Below, in pieces: positions 42,405-49,381 of a stretch of DNA of 51,143 bases. The DNA comes from Oscillospiraceae bacterium (GTDB taxonomy: Bacteria > Bacillota > Clostridia > Oscillospirales > CAG-272), in assembly GCA_015064555.1 (NCBI GenBank), contig SVRZ01000016.1:1-51143 (forward strand), given 5' to 3'. Position numbers and translations under genes: made by a program. Below the pieces are notes generated by a model, which did no database searches, was not told the origin of the DNA, and saw nothing but the letters and a program-made list of their open reading frames with translations. Within the stretch, counting starts at the first letter, position 1, and every line of letters starts with the position of its first letter.

Positions 42405-42596
42405 AAAAACAAAGAAAAGCGACATAAAAAAGTAAAACGGTCTGATCCCCCCCGGCAAAAGTTCAGGGGCTGAATCATTCACTTATAACCAAATAAAAGC
42501 ACCGAGGTGTTGTCCAAAGCAATACCTCGGTGCTTATTTTTGCTGTGCTTTGAGAGAATTATAGTTGAAAACCTACGATTTTCGTCATTACTTCAT
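42405..42596 (+). repeat. Direct repeat R2 (right flank of the LRR/SIR2-like cassette)
   Basis: Same orientation as R1, with the same inner terminator-like hairpin (GCACCGAGGT/ACCTCGGTGC). Direct repeats around a 3.6-kb low-GC segment could have arisen by, or allow, gain or loss through homologous recombination. Confidence 0.85.
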
Positions 42597-42700
42597 ACGT
42601 TGATAGTCTTTTTTTCCATGTCCTTCTTTCATAACAACACCGCCCTTCACAAAAGAATTATATATTATTTTAAACAAATAATCAAGTTATCTGATAGAAA

Positions 42701-42730
42701 AAACTCGATACCCAAAAGGATATCGAGTTT
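42701..42730 (-). terminator. Terminator of the small membrane protein gene
   Basis: AAACTCGATA with TATCGAGTTT, 10 bp, 10-nt loop; on the minus strand it is followed by a T-run (TTTTTTC). About 63 bp past the stop of the 61-residue gene. The 100 bp to its left hold nothing recognised. Confidence 0.75.
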
Positions 42731-42793
42731 TAAACAATAATTAAATATAAATTCTTTAAGCACATATCTTCTAAAGTTTGAAATAGAATAACG

Positions 42794-42979
42794 TTATTTT
42801 TCTATACTGATATACTCTATCAATGTAGAGGGGGTGTGTCTAGTATCATTATGCCAAGTTGTCTGATTATAATCACCAGTTACGGTTCGAAGGAATGGCA
42901 ACCATAAAAACCACACTACCAACGCGAGCAATAGCACCGCCACTAGTAATTTAAGTAGTAGTACGATTATTTCTTTCAT
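42794..42979 (-). CDS. Small single-pass membrane protein
   Basis: 61 residues, no known family. A long hydrophobic segment of Leu/Val/Ile and Trp (residues 4-28) is followed by a polar tail rich in Thr, His and Asn (YNQTTWHNDTRHTPSTL). GAGGT precedes the ATG; it has a near-consensus promoter and a terminator, so it is a real, well-expressed unit. It is divergent from an XRE regulator. Possible roles are membrane toxin, small regulator or envelope peptide; none can be shown. Confidence 0.65.
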   Translation of the reverse strand: MKEIIVLLLKLLVAVLLLALVVWFLWLPFLRTVTGDYNQTTWHNDTRHTPSTLIEYISIEK

Positions 42980-43041
42980 TGTTTTTACCTCTTCTTTCTT
43001 TTTTTGCTCCTTTTTCGTTAACAGGAACTATGGTGCTTATA

Positions 43042-43070
43042 ATTATACACTATTCTTCCTGTTTTGTCAA
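43042..43070 (-). promoter_or_regulatory. Promoter of the small membrane protein gene
   Basis: TTGACA, 17 nt, TATAAT on the minus strand: perfect boxes. It lies in the 138-bp gap shared with the XRE gene, whose own -10 is likely TATAAT at 43082-43087 (no good -35). Confidence 0.85.
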
Positions 43071-43117
43071 TACTTTTGTAGTATAATTCCTATATAAGTT
43101 TCTTAGGGGGAAGAATA

Positions 43118-43447
43118 ATGCTTGTTTTTGATTTCATTACCATAGGCAATAAACTATTTCAAATACGTAAAAAGATGGGTATGACTCAAATGGAGGTTGC
43201 TATTGCTGCTGGATTATCCGAGCGCACATATGCGGATATTGAGCGCGGCACGGTAAATATGCGCATAGAAACTATTTTAAAGGTTTGTAAAGTATTACAA
43301 ATCACTCCTAATGAAATACTCACCGAAAGCGATACCGAATCAACTATAAAGCAATCGGAAATTTTACAACAATTAGCAACACTGTCACCAAAAGAAAGAG
43401 AAACTGCTTTTTCTTTATTATCTGTATATATCAATTCACTTAAATAA
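43118..43447 (+). CDS. XRE/Cro-family HTH regulator
   Basis: 109 residues. The HTH is plain: LFQIRKKMGMTQMEVAIAAGLSERTYADIERG, then NMRIETILKVCKVLQITPNEIL, as in SinR/Xre-type repressors. A polar C-terminal helix (LQQLATLSPKERETAFSLLS) may dimerise it. AGGGGG is well spaced before the ATG. As the divergent neighbour of the small membrane protein, it probably controls that promoter and its own. The TTCCT-type repeats in the gap are candidate sites. Confidence 0.88.
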   Translation: MLVFDFITIGNKLFQIRKKMGMTQMEVAIAAGLSERTYADIERGTVNMRIETILKVCKVLQITPNEILTESDTESTIKQSEILQQLATLSPKERETAFSLLSVYINSLK

Positions 43448-43453
43448 CTATAG

Positions 43454-43494
43454 AAGTCCAGAAGGCAATGACTATCTCATCACCTTCTGGACTT
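43454..43494 (+). terminator. Terminator of the XRE gene
   Basis: AAGTCCAGAAGG with CCTTCTGGACTT, 12 bp, 17-nt loop, then TTAATAT. It overlaps the 3' end of the HTH remnant on the other strand. Confidence 0.75.
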
Positions 43495-43615
43495 TTAATA
43501 TATTTACATATTTATAAACAGTATTTCTACTCAAATCACACACCCTTGCAAGCTCGGAGATATTAAGCTCGCCACTAACGTAAGAAGGATAATCCGGTAA
43601 AACAATTAGACACAT
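43472..43615 (-). pseudogene. C-terminal HTH remnant of a serine recombinase/resolvase
   Basis: A 47-codon frame whose residues 16-40 read GELNISELARVCDLSRNTVYKY then VNIL, a resolvase-type HTH_7 domain that normally ends a site-specific recombinase. The catalytic domain is missing; the sequence before it is unrelated and runs into the hairpin array. It may be a decayed mobile-element trace, or a tiny DNA-binding peptide, which is less likely as no Shine-Dalgarno is evident. Confidence 0.5.
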
Positions 43616-43680
43616 CACAACGCATAATGCGAAAATGATGTGTCCGATTTTTATGAATTTGACTTTGCGGTATCGGTTTT

Positions 43681-43799
43681 GCGAAGCTGTGGCTTCGCTT
43701 GAAATGGCAACAAGTTGCCTTGAAATGCCTTACGGCTTGAAATGATGCTACGCATCTTGAAATGAAACGCATCGCGTTTCTTGAAATGCACTAAGGTAC
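43681..43799 (+). repeat. Hairpin array 1 (CTTGAAATG-spaced)
   Basis: A row of short perfect hairpins each followed by (C)TTGAAATG: GCGAAGC-tgtg-GCTTCGC, GCAACAAGTTGC, CCTTACGG, ATGCTACGCAT and AAACGCATCGCGTTT, then a decayed one (CACTAAGGTAC). The spacer is constant while both arms of each hairpin differ. It is immediately 3' of the four-helix-bundle gene. Confidence 0.9.
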
Positions 43800-43803
43800 A
43801 TTA

Positions 43804-44148
43804 TTAGACATTAGCCTTTGCAGTGTTTATTGAGGAAATAAGAAGCTTTCTTATTTTACCGCAGTCGTTTTTCAACTTTTTGTAGACTTCTTCGGAAATT
43901 ATGGCGGTTTTTACGAACAATTCGAGCCAATATTCGGTTTCATAGCATTCCTTTAATGCTATCTGCATTTTTGCTATAAAGTCCGCTCTACTGCTAGCGT
44001 AGTTTGCTTCGTGTATATTTGCACCAATGCTCGTTCCACTGCGGAGAAGTTGATTTACAATGGCAGACTTCCCTTTTATGCTATCGCAAAGATTAACTAT
44101 TGCAACAGAAAAATCCATTGATAAGTCTGCTATTATATTGTTGGTCAT
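43804..44148 (-). CDS. Four-helix-bundle protein (S23/Avd-like family)
   Basis: 114 residues matching the family of 23S rRNA intervening-sequence proteins: QLLRSGTSIGANIHEANYAS, then SRADFIAKMQIALKECYETE and YWLELFVK, then a helical end. Members form basic pentamers. Relatives are encoded inside rRNA intervening sequences or, as Avd, help the reverse transcriptase of diversity-generating retroelements by binding RNA. Start at 44148 has AAAGGG 8 nt upstream; a longer ORF from 44262 would be translated from the hairpin array. The gene lies between arrays 1 and 2. No reverse transcriptase is near. Confidence 0.88.
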   Translation of the reverse strand: MTNNIIADLSMDFSVAIVNLCDSIKGKSAIVNQLLRSGTSIGANIHEANYASSRADFIAKMQIALKECYETEYWLELFVKTAIISEEVYKKLKNDCGKIRKLLISSINTAKANV

Positions 44149-44175
44149 AGTATTTAACCCTTTCATTAAAGAGTT

Positions 44176-44362
44176 GCGAAGCTGTGGCTTCGCTTGAAAT
44201 GGCAACAAGTTGCCTTGAAATGCCTTACGGCTTGAAATGATGCTACGCATCTTGAAATGCACTAAAGTGCGTTGAATGAAATTGCCCTATACCAATTGAT
44301 AAATATGCGCCACGCGGTTTTCCGTCGTGGCGCATTTCAAGCTCACAAAGTGAGCATTTCAA
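44176..44362 (+). repeat. Hairpin array 2 with inverted half
   Basis: The left half repeats the first four hairpins of array 1 in the same order, then CACTAAAGTG. A centre hairpin ATGCGCCACG...CGTGGCGCAT (44305-44335) follows. To its right the spacer appears inverted (CATTTCAAG, ATTTCAA) around GCTCAC-aaa-GTGAGC. Left TTGAAATG and right CATTTCAA can pair, giving a branched fold. It lies just 5' of the four-helix-bundle gene. Confidence 0.88.
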
Positions 44363-44375
44363 TCACTCGATAGTT

Positions 44376-44610
44376 GCGAAGCTGTGGCTTCGCTTGAAAT
44401 GGCAACAAGTTGCCTTGAAATGCCTTACGCCTTGAAATGAAGCGCACAGCGCTTCTTGAAATGCACTTACGTGCATAGAATGAAATTCACCGTCTATTTT
44501 CGTAATGATAATTATGCCCACGCGGAAAATCCGTGTGGGCATTTCAAGACGGCACGCCGTCATTTCAATCTCGTGAAACGAGAATTTCAATCACCGAAGG
44601 TGAATTTCAT
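44376..44610 (+). repeat. Hairpin array 3, a diverged copy of array 2
   Basis: It starts exactly 200 bp after array 2 with the same first hairpins, then changes: AAGCGC-aca-GCGCTT replaces ATGCTACGCAT. The centre is a 13-bp stem, ATGCCCACGCGGA with TCCGTGTGGGCAT (44514-44542). The inverted half has three hairpins, ACGGC-ac-GCCGT, TCTCGT-gaa-ACGAGA and TCACC-gaa-GGTGA, spaced by CATTTCAA/ATTTCAA. Confidence 0.88.
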
Positions 44611-44611
44611 T

Positions 44612-44634
44612 GCAAATAATCTACGATTATTTGC
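44612..44634 (-). terminator. Hairpin at the 3' end of the GGGtGRT gene
   Basis: GCAAATAAT-ctacg-ATTATTTGC on the plus strand, a 9-bp stem that includes the stop codon of the minus-strand gene. It probably ends the unit together with array 3, though a T-run is lacking. Confidence 0.5.
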
Positions 44635-45625
44635 TTGCTTCCTCAATTGCAACAGCGACCGCTACGGTCATACCAACCATGGGGTTGTTACCTGCTCCGA
44701 TCAAGCCCATCATCTCTACGTGAGCAGGAACAGAGGAAGAACCAGCGAACTGTGCGTCACCGTGCATTCTACCCATAGTATCGGTCATACCGTAGGAAGC
44801 GGGGCCTGCAGCCATGTTATCGGGATGGAGAGTACGGCCTGTACCGCCGCCGGAAGCAACCGAGAAGTACTTCTTGCCGTTCTCGTTACACCACTTCTTG
44901 TAGGTGCCTGCAACGGGATGCTGGAATCTGGTGGGGTTGGTGGAGTTACCGGTGATGGAAACGCCAACGTTCTCAAGGCGCATGATAGCAACACCCTCCG
45001 GAACAGAGTCGGAGCCGTAGCATCTTACCTTTGCTCTATCACCGTTAGAGTAAGCGATCTCCTTTACGATCTTAACCTCTTCGGTATAAGGATCGAACTG
45101 AGTCTGAACGTAGGTAAAGCCGTTTATACGGGAGATTATCATAGCCGCATCCTTGCCAAGACCGTTAAGGATAACGCGGAGGGGCTTATTTCTTACCTTG
45201 TTTGCATTAAGAGCGATCTTGATCGCACCCTCAGCAGCCGCGAAGGACTCGTGACCTGCGAGGAAGCAGAAGCACTCGGTGGACTCGGAAAGAAGCATAG
45301 AGCCGAGGTTTCCGTGGCCAAGACCAACCTGGCGGTTCTCTGCAACAGAGCCGGGAATGCAGAAGGACTGAAGTCCGATACCGATAGCGGCAGCAGCGTC
45401 AGCAGCCTTGGTGCAGCCCTTCTTGATTGCGATAGCTGCGCCAACGGTGTATGCCCACTTAGCATTCTCGAATGCGATGGGCTGAGTTTCTTCAACGATC
45501 TTGTAAGGATCGATGCCCTTTGCATCGCAAATAGCCTTACACTCGTCTATAGAGGAAATACCATACTCCTTAAGAGCGGCGAGGATCTTCGCCTCGCGTC
45601 TTTCATAACCTTCAAAATGTGCCAT
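44627..45625 (-). CDS. GGGtGRT protein
   Basis: 332-residue protein of the anaerobe family named for its motif, here VASGGGTGRTLHPDN. Other conserved parts are SYGMTDTMGRMHGDAQFAGS and EMMGLIGAGNNPMVGMT. Function is not established; it is found with a NifU-like scaffold, as here (16 nt upstream), so a role with iron-sulfur clusters is inferred. Codon use is strongly biased and AAGGAGG precedes the ATG, so it is probably abundant. Nothing points to secretion. Confidence 0.88.
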   Translation of the reverse strand: MAHFEGYERREAKILAALKEYGISSIDECKAICDAKGIDPYKIVEETQPIAFENAKWAYTVGAAIAIKKGCTKAADAAAAIGIGLQSFCIPGSVAENRQVGLGHGNLGSMLLSESTECFCFLAGHESFAAAEGAIKIALNANKVRNKPLRVILNGLGKDAAMIISRINGFTYVQTQFDPYTEEVKIVKEIAYSNGDRAKVRCYGSDSVPEGVAIMRLENVGVSITGNSTNPTRFQHPVAGTYKKWCNENGKKYFSVASGGGTGRTLHPDNMAAGPASYGMTDTMGRMHGDAQFAGSSSVPAHVEMMGLIGAGNNPMVGMTVAVAVAIEEASK

Positions 45626-45641
45626 TTATATTTCCTCCTTA

Positions 45642-46358
45642 TTATTCCTTACGGGGATCAATGTACTTAACGGCGTCTGCAAATCTGCCGTATGTACCCT
45701 TAGACTTCTCATAAGCCTCGTTAGGCGACATACCCTTCTTGATGAAGTCGGTCATCTTACCAAGGGAAACGAACTCATAGCCTATAACCTGATCGTCAGC
45801 ATCGAGAGCCATTCTGGTGCAGTAGCCCTCGGTCATCTCGAGGTATCTTACGCCCTTTGCCTTAGTACCGTACATAGTACCAACCATCGAACGCTCGCCC
45901 TTACCGAGGTCCTCCATACCTGCGCCGATTACAAGACCGCCCTCAGAGAATGCAGACTGAGAACGACCGTAAACGATCTGAAGGAAGAGCTCACGCATAG
46001 CAGTGTTTATAGCATCGCATACAAGGTCGGTATTAAGAGCCTCAAGGAGAGTCTTGCCGGGAAGGATCTCTGCCGCCATTGCTGCAGAGTGAGTCATACC
46101 CGAGCAGCCGATGGTCTCAACGAGAGCCTCTTCGATGATACCATTCTTTACGTTGAGCGAAAGCTTGCAAGCGCCCTGCTGGGGTGCACACCAGCCCACA
46201 CCGTGAGTGTATGCGGAAATATCGCTGATTTCTTTTGCCTGAACCCATTTGCCCTCCTCGGGAATAGGAGCAGGACCGTGGTTAGGACCCTTTGCGACAG
46301 TACACATCTTTGCTACTTCAGAGCTCATTGCGTACTCGCAGGAAAAATTCTTATCCAT
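45642..46358 (-). CDS. NifU-like iron-sulfur cluster assembly scaffold
   Basis: 238 residues of the NifU N-terminal/IscU-like fold. It has Cys in GVGWCAPQQGACKL and TIGCSGMTHSAAMAAEI, and LEALNTDLVCDAINTA. The extra C-terminal part (EMTEGYCTRMALDADDQVIGYEF) is typical of the version paired with GGGtGRT. AAAGGAG precedes the ATG. It and the next gene have matching strong codon bias. Whether it builds clusters for one client or more is unknown. Confidence 0.85.
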   Translation of the reverse strand: MDKNFSCEYAMSSEVAKMCTVAKGPNHGPAPIPEEGKWVQAKEISDISAYTHGVGWCAPQQGACKLSLNVKNGIIEEALVETIGCSGMTHSAAMAAEILPGKTLLEALNTDLVCDAINTAMRELFLQIVYGRSQSAFSEGGLVIGAGMEDLGKGERSMVGTMYGTKAKGVRYLEMTEGYCTRMALDADDQVIGYEFVSLGKMTDFIKKGMSPNEAYEKSKGTYGRFADAVKYIDPRKE

Positions 46359-46396
46359 TGTTTTTATCTCCTTTTAAATTATTATCAAATAACAGA

Positions 46397-47011
46397 TCAA
46401 AGCAATGCCTCGATCTTTTCTGCGTAGAGCTTTCCTATAAACTCCGCGCCATTTGCATTCGGGTGAACACCGTCTGCCGAATAATAAAGCTTCTCGGGAG
46501 CAGTCTTCAATGCTTCAGCAAAATGAATATCAAGAGGAATATAAAGATCGGCATACTCATCGGCAAGCCTTCTGACAATATCTATAACCGAAGGCAGCTC
46601 GCTTCTGACGTCTTCCTTATCCTCGCAATCAAGCAAATACGGGGAAAGCATAACTATCTTCGCATTCGTTTTTGATTTAAGCTCACTAAGTATCGCACGG
46701 TAATTAGCTTCTATCTGGTTGTCGGTAGTCATAATTCTGCCTGCACCGTGTCTGTGCCAGACATCATTTATACCTACGAGGATAGATATAATGTCAGGCT
46801 GAAGGCTGATAGCATCTCCCCACAGGCGATCAAATAACTGATCTGTCCTGTTTCCACTTATTCCAAGATTAATAAACTCAATATCCAGCTCAGGATGGGC
46901 AGCTTTTATGTATTCAGCCGCATATTTCGGATAACCGTTACCAAGATGGTAATAGTTACGCCTGTCTCTGCCTGCATCGGTTATGCTGTCACCTTGAAAT
47001 AAAAGCCTCAT
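46397..47011 (-). CDS. SGNH/GDSL hydrolase
   Basis: 204-residue esterase with all blocks: FQGDSITDAGRDR (nucleophile Ser), ISGNRTDQLFDRL, LVGINDVWHRHG and YSADGVHPNANGAEF (Asp and His). There is no signal peptide. It starts 1 nt after the pduL stop, so the two are coupled. Substrates may be acylated sugars or acyl esters. Confidence 0.9.
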   Translation of the reverse strand: MRLLFQGDSITDAGRDRRNYYHLGNGYPKYAAEYIKAAHPELDIEFINLGISGNRTDQLFDRLWGDAISLQPDIISILVGINDVWHRHGAGRIMTTDNQIEANYRAILSELKSKTNAKIVMLSPYLLDCEDKEDVRSELPSVIDIVRRLADEYADLYIPLDIHFAEALKTAPEKLYYSADGVHPNANGAEFIGKLYAEKIEALL

Positions 47012-47012
47012 A

Positions 47013-47585
47013 TTACTTAACTACTACCCCGTAAACCTCACCGAAAGCACAGGAAGCATTAGCCTCATCAGTATCAATGTGCATAGCGGGAGCAAACTTA
47101 TCACTTACTCTTATAACAACGTCGCCGAATACGGTGGTACGCTCGGACTCGATCTTAACAGAAACGATCTCCTTATCGCAAACACCAATCTCTGCTGCCG
47201 CCTCGGGAGTGAGATGGATGTGGCGCTTTGCTGCAATAACACCCTCGGTGAGCTCATACTCATTACCGTTCTCAGGGTTAACAAGCTTGCAGCCGGGAGT
47301 ACCTGCAATATCTCCGCTCTCACGGATGGGAGCTGTAAGACCAACGGTTCTTGCATCGGTGAGCGAAAGCTCTACCTGGCTTGCACCGCGCTCAGGACCA
47401 AGTATAGATGCCTTAAGCTTTCCCTTAGGGCCAACTACCTCGAGCTTTTCAGCACAAGCAAACTGACCGGGCTGACTAAGATCCTTCTTCTTCGTAAGCT
47501 CATATCCCTTGCCGAAAAGAGCATCAACTGCTTCTCTGGAAAGATGGATATGTCTTGCGGAGGTTTCTACCAATACCTTTGACAT
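47013..47585 (-). CDS. pduL: Phosphate propanoyltransferase (PduL)
   Basis: Transfers acyl groups between CoA and phosphate; with an acetate or propionate kinase it yields ATP. Both halves of the duplicated fold and the zinc-binding His are seen: TSARHIHLSREAVD, AAKRHIHLTPEAA and PAMHIDTDEANAS. 190 residues without the N-terminal microcompartment peptide, and no shell genes nearby, so it is likely the cytosolic phosphotransacetylase. Confidence 0.93.
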   Translation of the reverse strand: MSKVLVETSARHIHLSREAVDALFGKGYELTKKKDLSQPGQFACAEKLEVVGPKGKLKASILGPERGASQVELSLTDARTVGLTAPIRESGDIAGTPGCKLVNPENGNEYELTEGVIAAKRHIHLTPEAAAEIGVCDKEIVSVKIESERTTVFGDVVIRVSDKFAPAMHIDTDEANASCAFGEVYGVVVK

Positions 47586-47632
47586 ATTTATTTCTCCTTT
47601 TATTTAGCGGAAAACCGCATTATTACGCATAC

Positions 47633-47661
47633 ATTATAACACAACAAACGTAAAAAATCAA
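47633..47661 (-). promoter_or_regulatory. Promoter of pduL and genes downstream
   Basis: TTGATT, 17 nt, TATAAT with TGT extension on the minus strand. It may also serve the SGNH, NifU-like and GGGtGRT genes, since gaps between them are 1-38 nt. Confidence 0.75.
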
Positions 47662-47722
47662 TGTATAATCTAAAAGATTATGTCAAAAACTAAAAATAAA
47701 ATTATGGAGATGTGAGTAGCTT

Positions 47723-48391
47723 ATGGAAAATCAGAACCTTCACGAAAATTCCGCCAATGAAAACAATCAGAATTCCGGACTCTACCCCATAGAAAACGAA
47801 TCCGGAACCTACTACTGTCTGTCGATAATAGGTCAGATCGAGGGGCATTATATTTTGGATAACAACCAGAAATCGACAAAATACGATCACGTCATTCCAC
47901 TCCTTGTGGCCCTTGAGGAAAGCGAAAAAGTGGACGGTATCATCATTCTCATAAACACTCTCGGCGGTGACGTTGAAGCCGGTCTTGCAATAGCCGAGGT
48001 CATAGCGAGTCTTAAAAAACCTACCGTTTCCATAGTTCTCGGAGGCGGACACTCAATAGGAGTTCCGCTCGCGGTCTGCGCAGATAAGTCATTTATAGTG
48101 CCAAGCGCGACCATGACGATACACCCCGTGCGAACTACAGGGCTTGTTTTAGGCGTTTCTCAGGCTTTCGATTATCTGAATAAAATGCAGGACAGAATAA
48201 TAAAATTTATTGTTGATCACTCTCACATCAGCGAGCAAAAGCTGCGAGAGCTTATATCAAGGACCGACGTTCTTGTCAATGATATTGGCAGTATTCTGAC
48301 CGGCGCGGAGGCAAAAGAATGCGGTCTTATTGATGAGGTTGGCGGTGTGAGCGATGCTCTGGAGTATCTAAAGGGCAGAAAAAGCAAATAA
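47723..48391 (+). CDS. ClpP-class serine protease (TepA-like)
   Basis: 222 residues of the ClpP/crotonase fold: IILINTLGGDVEAGLAIAEV, the Ser in LGGGHSIGVPLAVCADK, the His in ATMTIHPVRTTGL and LTGAEAKECGLIDEVGG. GGGHSIG and the Asn-rich N-terminus match TepA/YmfB, a translocation-enhancing or spore-protein-degrading protease in Bacillus. No signal peptide. A GGAG lies 13 nt before the ATG, a wide gap. Confidence 0.88.
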   Translation: MENQNLHENSANENNQNSGLYPIENESGTYYCLSIIGQIEGHYILDNNQKSTKYDHVIPLLVALEESEKVDGIIILINTLGGDVEAGLAIAEVIASLKKPTVSIVLGGGHSIGVPLAVCADKSFIVPSATMTIHPVRTTGLVLGVSQAFDYLNKMQDRIIKFIVDHSHISEQKLRELISRTDVLVNDIGSILTGAEAKECGLIDEVGGVSDALEYLKGRKSK

Positions 48392-48405
48392 AATTCTGCT
48401 TTTTT
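48379..48405 (+). terminator. Terminator overlapping the ClpP-like stop codon
   Basis: AAAAAGCA with TGCTTTTTT, 8 bp, 10-nt loop, ending in a T-run. Confidence 0.6.
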
Positions 48406-48438
48406 CGTCAAAAAATACAATTTTTTATTATTTCCCCC

Positions 48439-48466
48439 TTGAAAGTTTAAATATTTATGGTAAAAT
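48439..48466 (+). promoter_or_regulatory. Promoter of the DUF1508 protein gene
   Basis: TTGAAA, 16 nt, TAAAAT, about 33 bp before the gene's start; the ATG has GGAGG. Confidence 0.7.
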
Positions 48467-48498
48467 AGTAGTGAAAGCATTTTTATGGAGGAAACATT

Positions 48499-49353
48499 AT
48501 GGCACTTTTTAATTTTAAGAAAAAGCAGAATAAAGAGGAGAAGGCGACACCCGTGGCAACTAAGGTCGAGGTTAAGCCCATCGAAGAGCCCAAGGCTAAA
48601 AAGGAAGCAGAGGTCGCAGCACCCGCCGAAAAAAAGGAGGCAAAGCCCATAGCTACCGCTAAGAAGGAGACGTCGGAGCCCGCAAAGACAGTAAAAGCTA
48701 AGGCACCCACTGCAACAGATAAAAAGGAAGCTCCGGTAAAGAAGGAGGCTAAAGCTACCGAAAAGACGGCAGAAACAAAAAAGACTACCACAAAGGCAGC
48801 ACCGGAGGTCAAGAAGGCACCTGCTAAGCCCGCTGAGACCAAGAAGACGCCCGTAGGAAAAGCACCCGAAGTAAAAAAAGCTTCTGCTAAAGCTACAGCA
48901 AAGACTTCCGCCCCGGAGAAGGCACCCGAACCCGCTCCTGTAAAGGAAGAATATACCGGAAGATTTGAGATCAACAAGTCCAAGGATGGAAAGAAGTACT
49001 TCTTCAACCTCTATGCTTCAAACAAGGTTGGAATCGCGACCTCGCAGATGTATTCTTCTGCGCAGAGCGCGCTGAACGGCATAAAGAGCGTTATCGCAAA
49101 TGCTGACAAGGCTCCCGTTGAGGACCAGTCGCTCAAAAAGTATGATACTCTTCCCTTCCCTAAGTGGGAAATCTATATTGATAATGGCGGAAAGTTCCGC
49201 TTCAGACTCAATGCTTCTAACGGAAACTGCGTTTGCCATTCTCAGGGATACACTACCAAAACTGCCTGCAAAAATGGTATTGACAGTATCATAAGAAGTT
49301 CGAGAAACGCAGAGATCGACAAGACATACATATCTAAAAAGGACGAAGAATAA
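48499..49353 (+). CDS. Double DUF1508 (YegP-like) protein with a basic low-complexity tail
   Basis: 284 residues. Residues 1-150 are almost only Lys, Ala, Glu, Pro, Thr and Val, in PAKK/AKKE-like units resembling histone H1 or bacterial H1-like proteins. The rest is two DUF1508 units: GRFEINKSKDGKKYFFNLYA...GIKSVIANA and KWEIYIDNGGKFRFRLNASN...IDSIIRSSRNAEID. DUF1508 function is unknown; E. coli YegP is its small form. The tail may bind DNA, RNA or the wall. A lipoprotein gene follows after 28 nt. Confidence 0.85.
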   Translation: MALFNFKKKQNKEEKATPVATKVEVKPIEEPKAKKEAEVAAPAEKKEAKPIATAKKETSEPAKTVKAKAPTATDKKEAPVKKEAKATEKTAETKKTTTKAAPEVKKAPAKPAETKKTPVGKAPEVKKASAKATAKTSAPEKAPEPAPVKEEYTGRFEINKSKDGKKYFFNLYASNKVGIATSQMYSSAQSALNGIKSVIANADKAPVEDQSLKKYDTLPFPKWEIYIDNGGKFRFRLNASNGNCVCHSQGYTTKTACKNGIDSIIRSSRNAEIDKTYISKKDEE

Positions 49354-49381
49354 TTCTTATTTTACATTTTAAGGAGTGCTT

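Noticed and set aside
38626-42596. R1/R2 as insertion-sequence ends
   Set aside because: No transposase, no terminal inverted repeats, and the repeats are direct; recombination or copied terminators explain them better.
42507-42740. 77-codon ORF across repeat R2
   Set aside because: Crosses a terminator hairpin; the matching R1 copy has no equivalent frame.
43804-44148. Diversity-generating retroelement (Avd-like protein)
   Set aside because: No reverse transcriptase and no template/variable repeat pair were found; only the four-helix fold is shared.
43681-44610. CRISPR array
   Set aside because: The constant part is only 8-9 bp, the units between are palindromes of unequal length rather than unique spacers, and no cas gene is near.
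44456-45670. Plus-strand ORF of 404 codons
   Set aside because: Begins in hairpin array 3 and runs antisense to the GGGtGRT gene.
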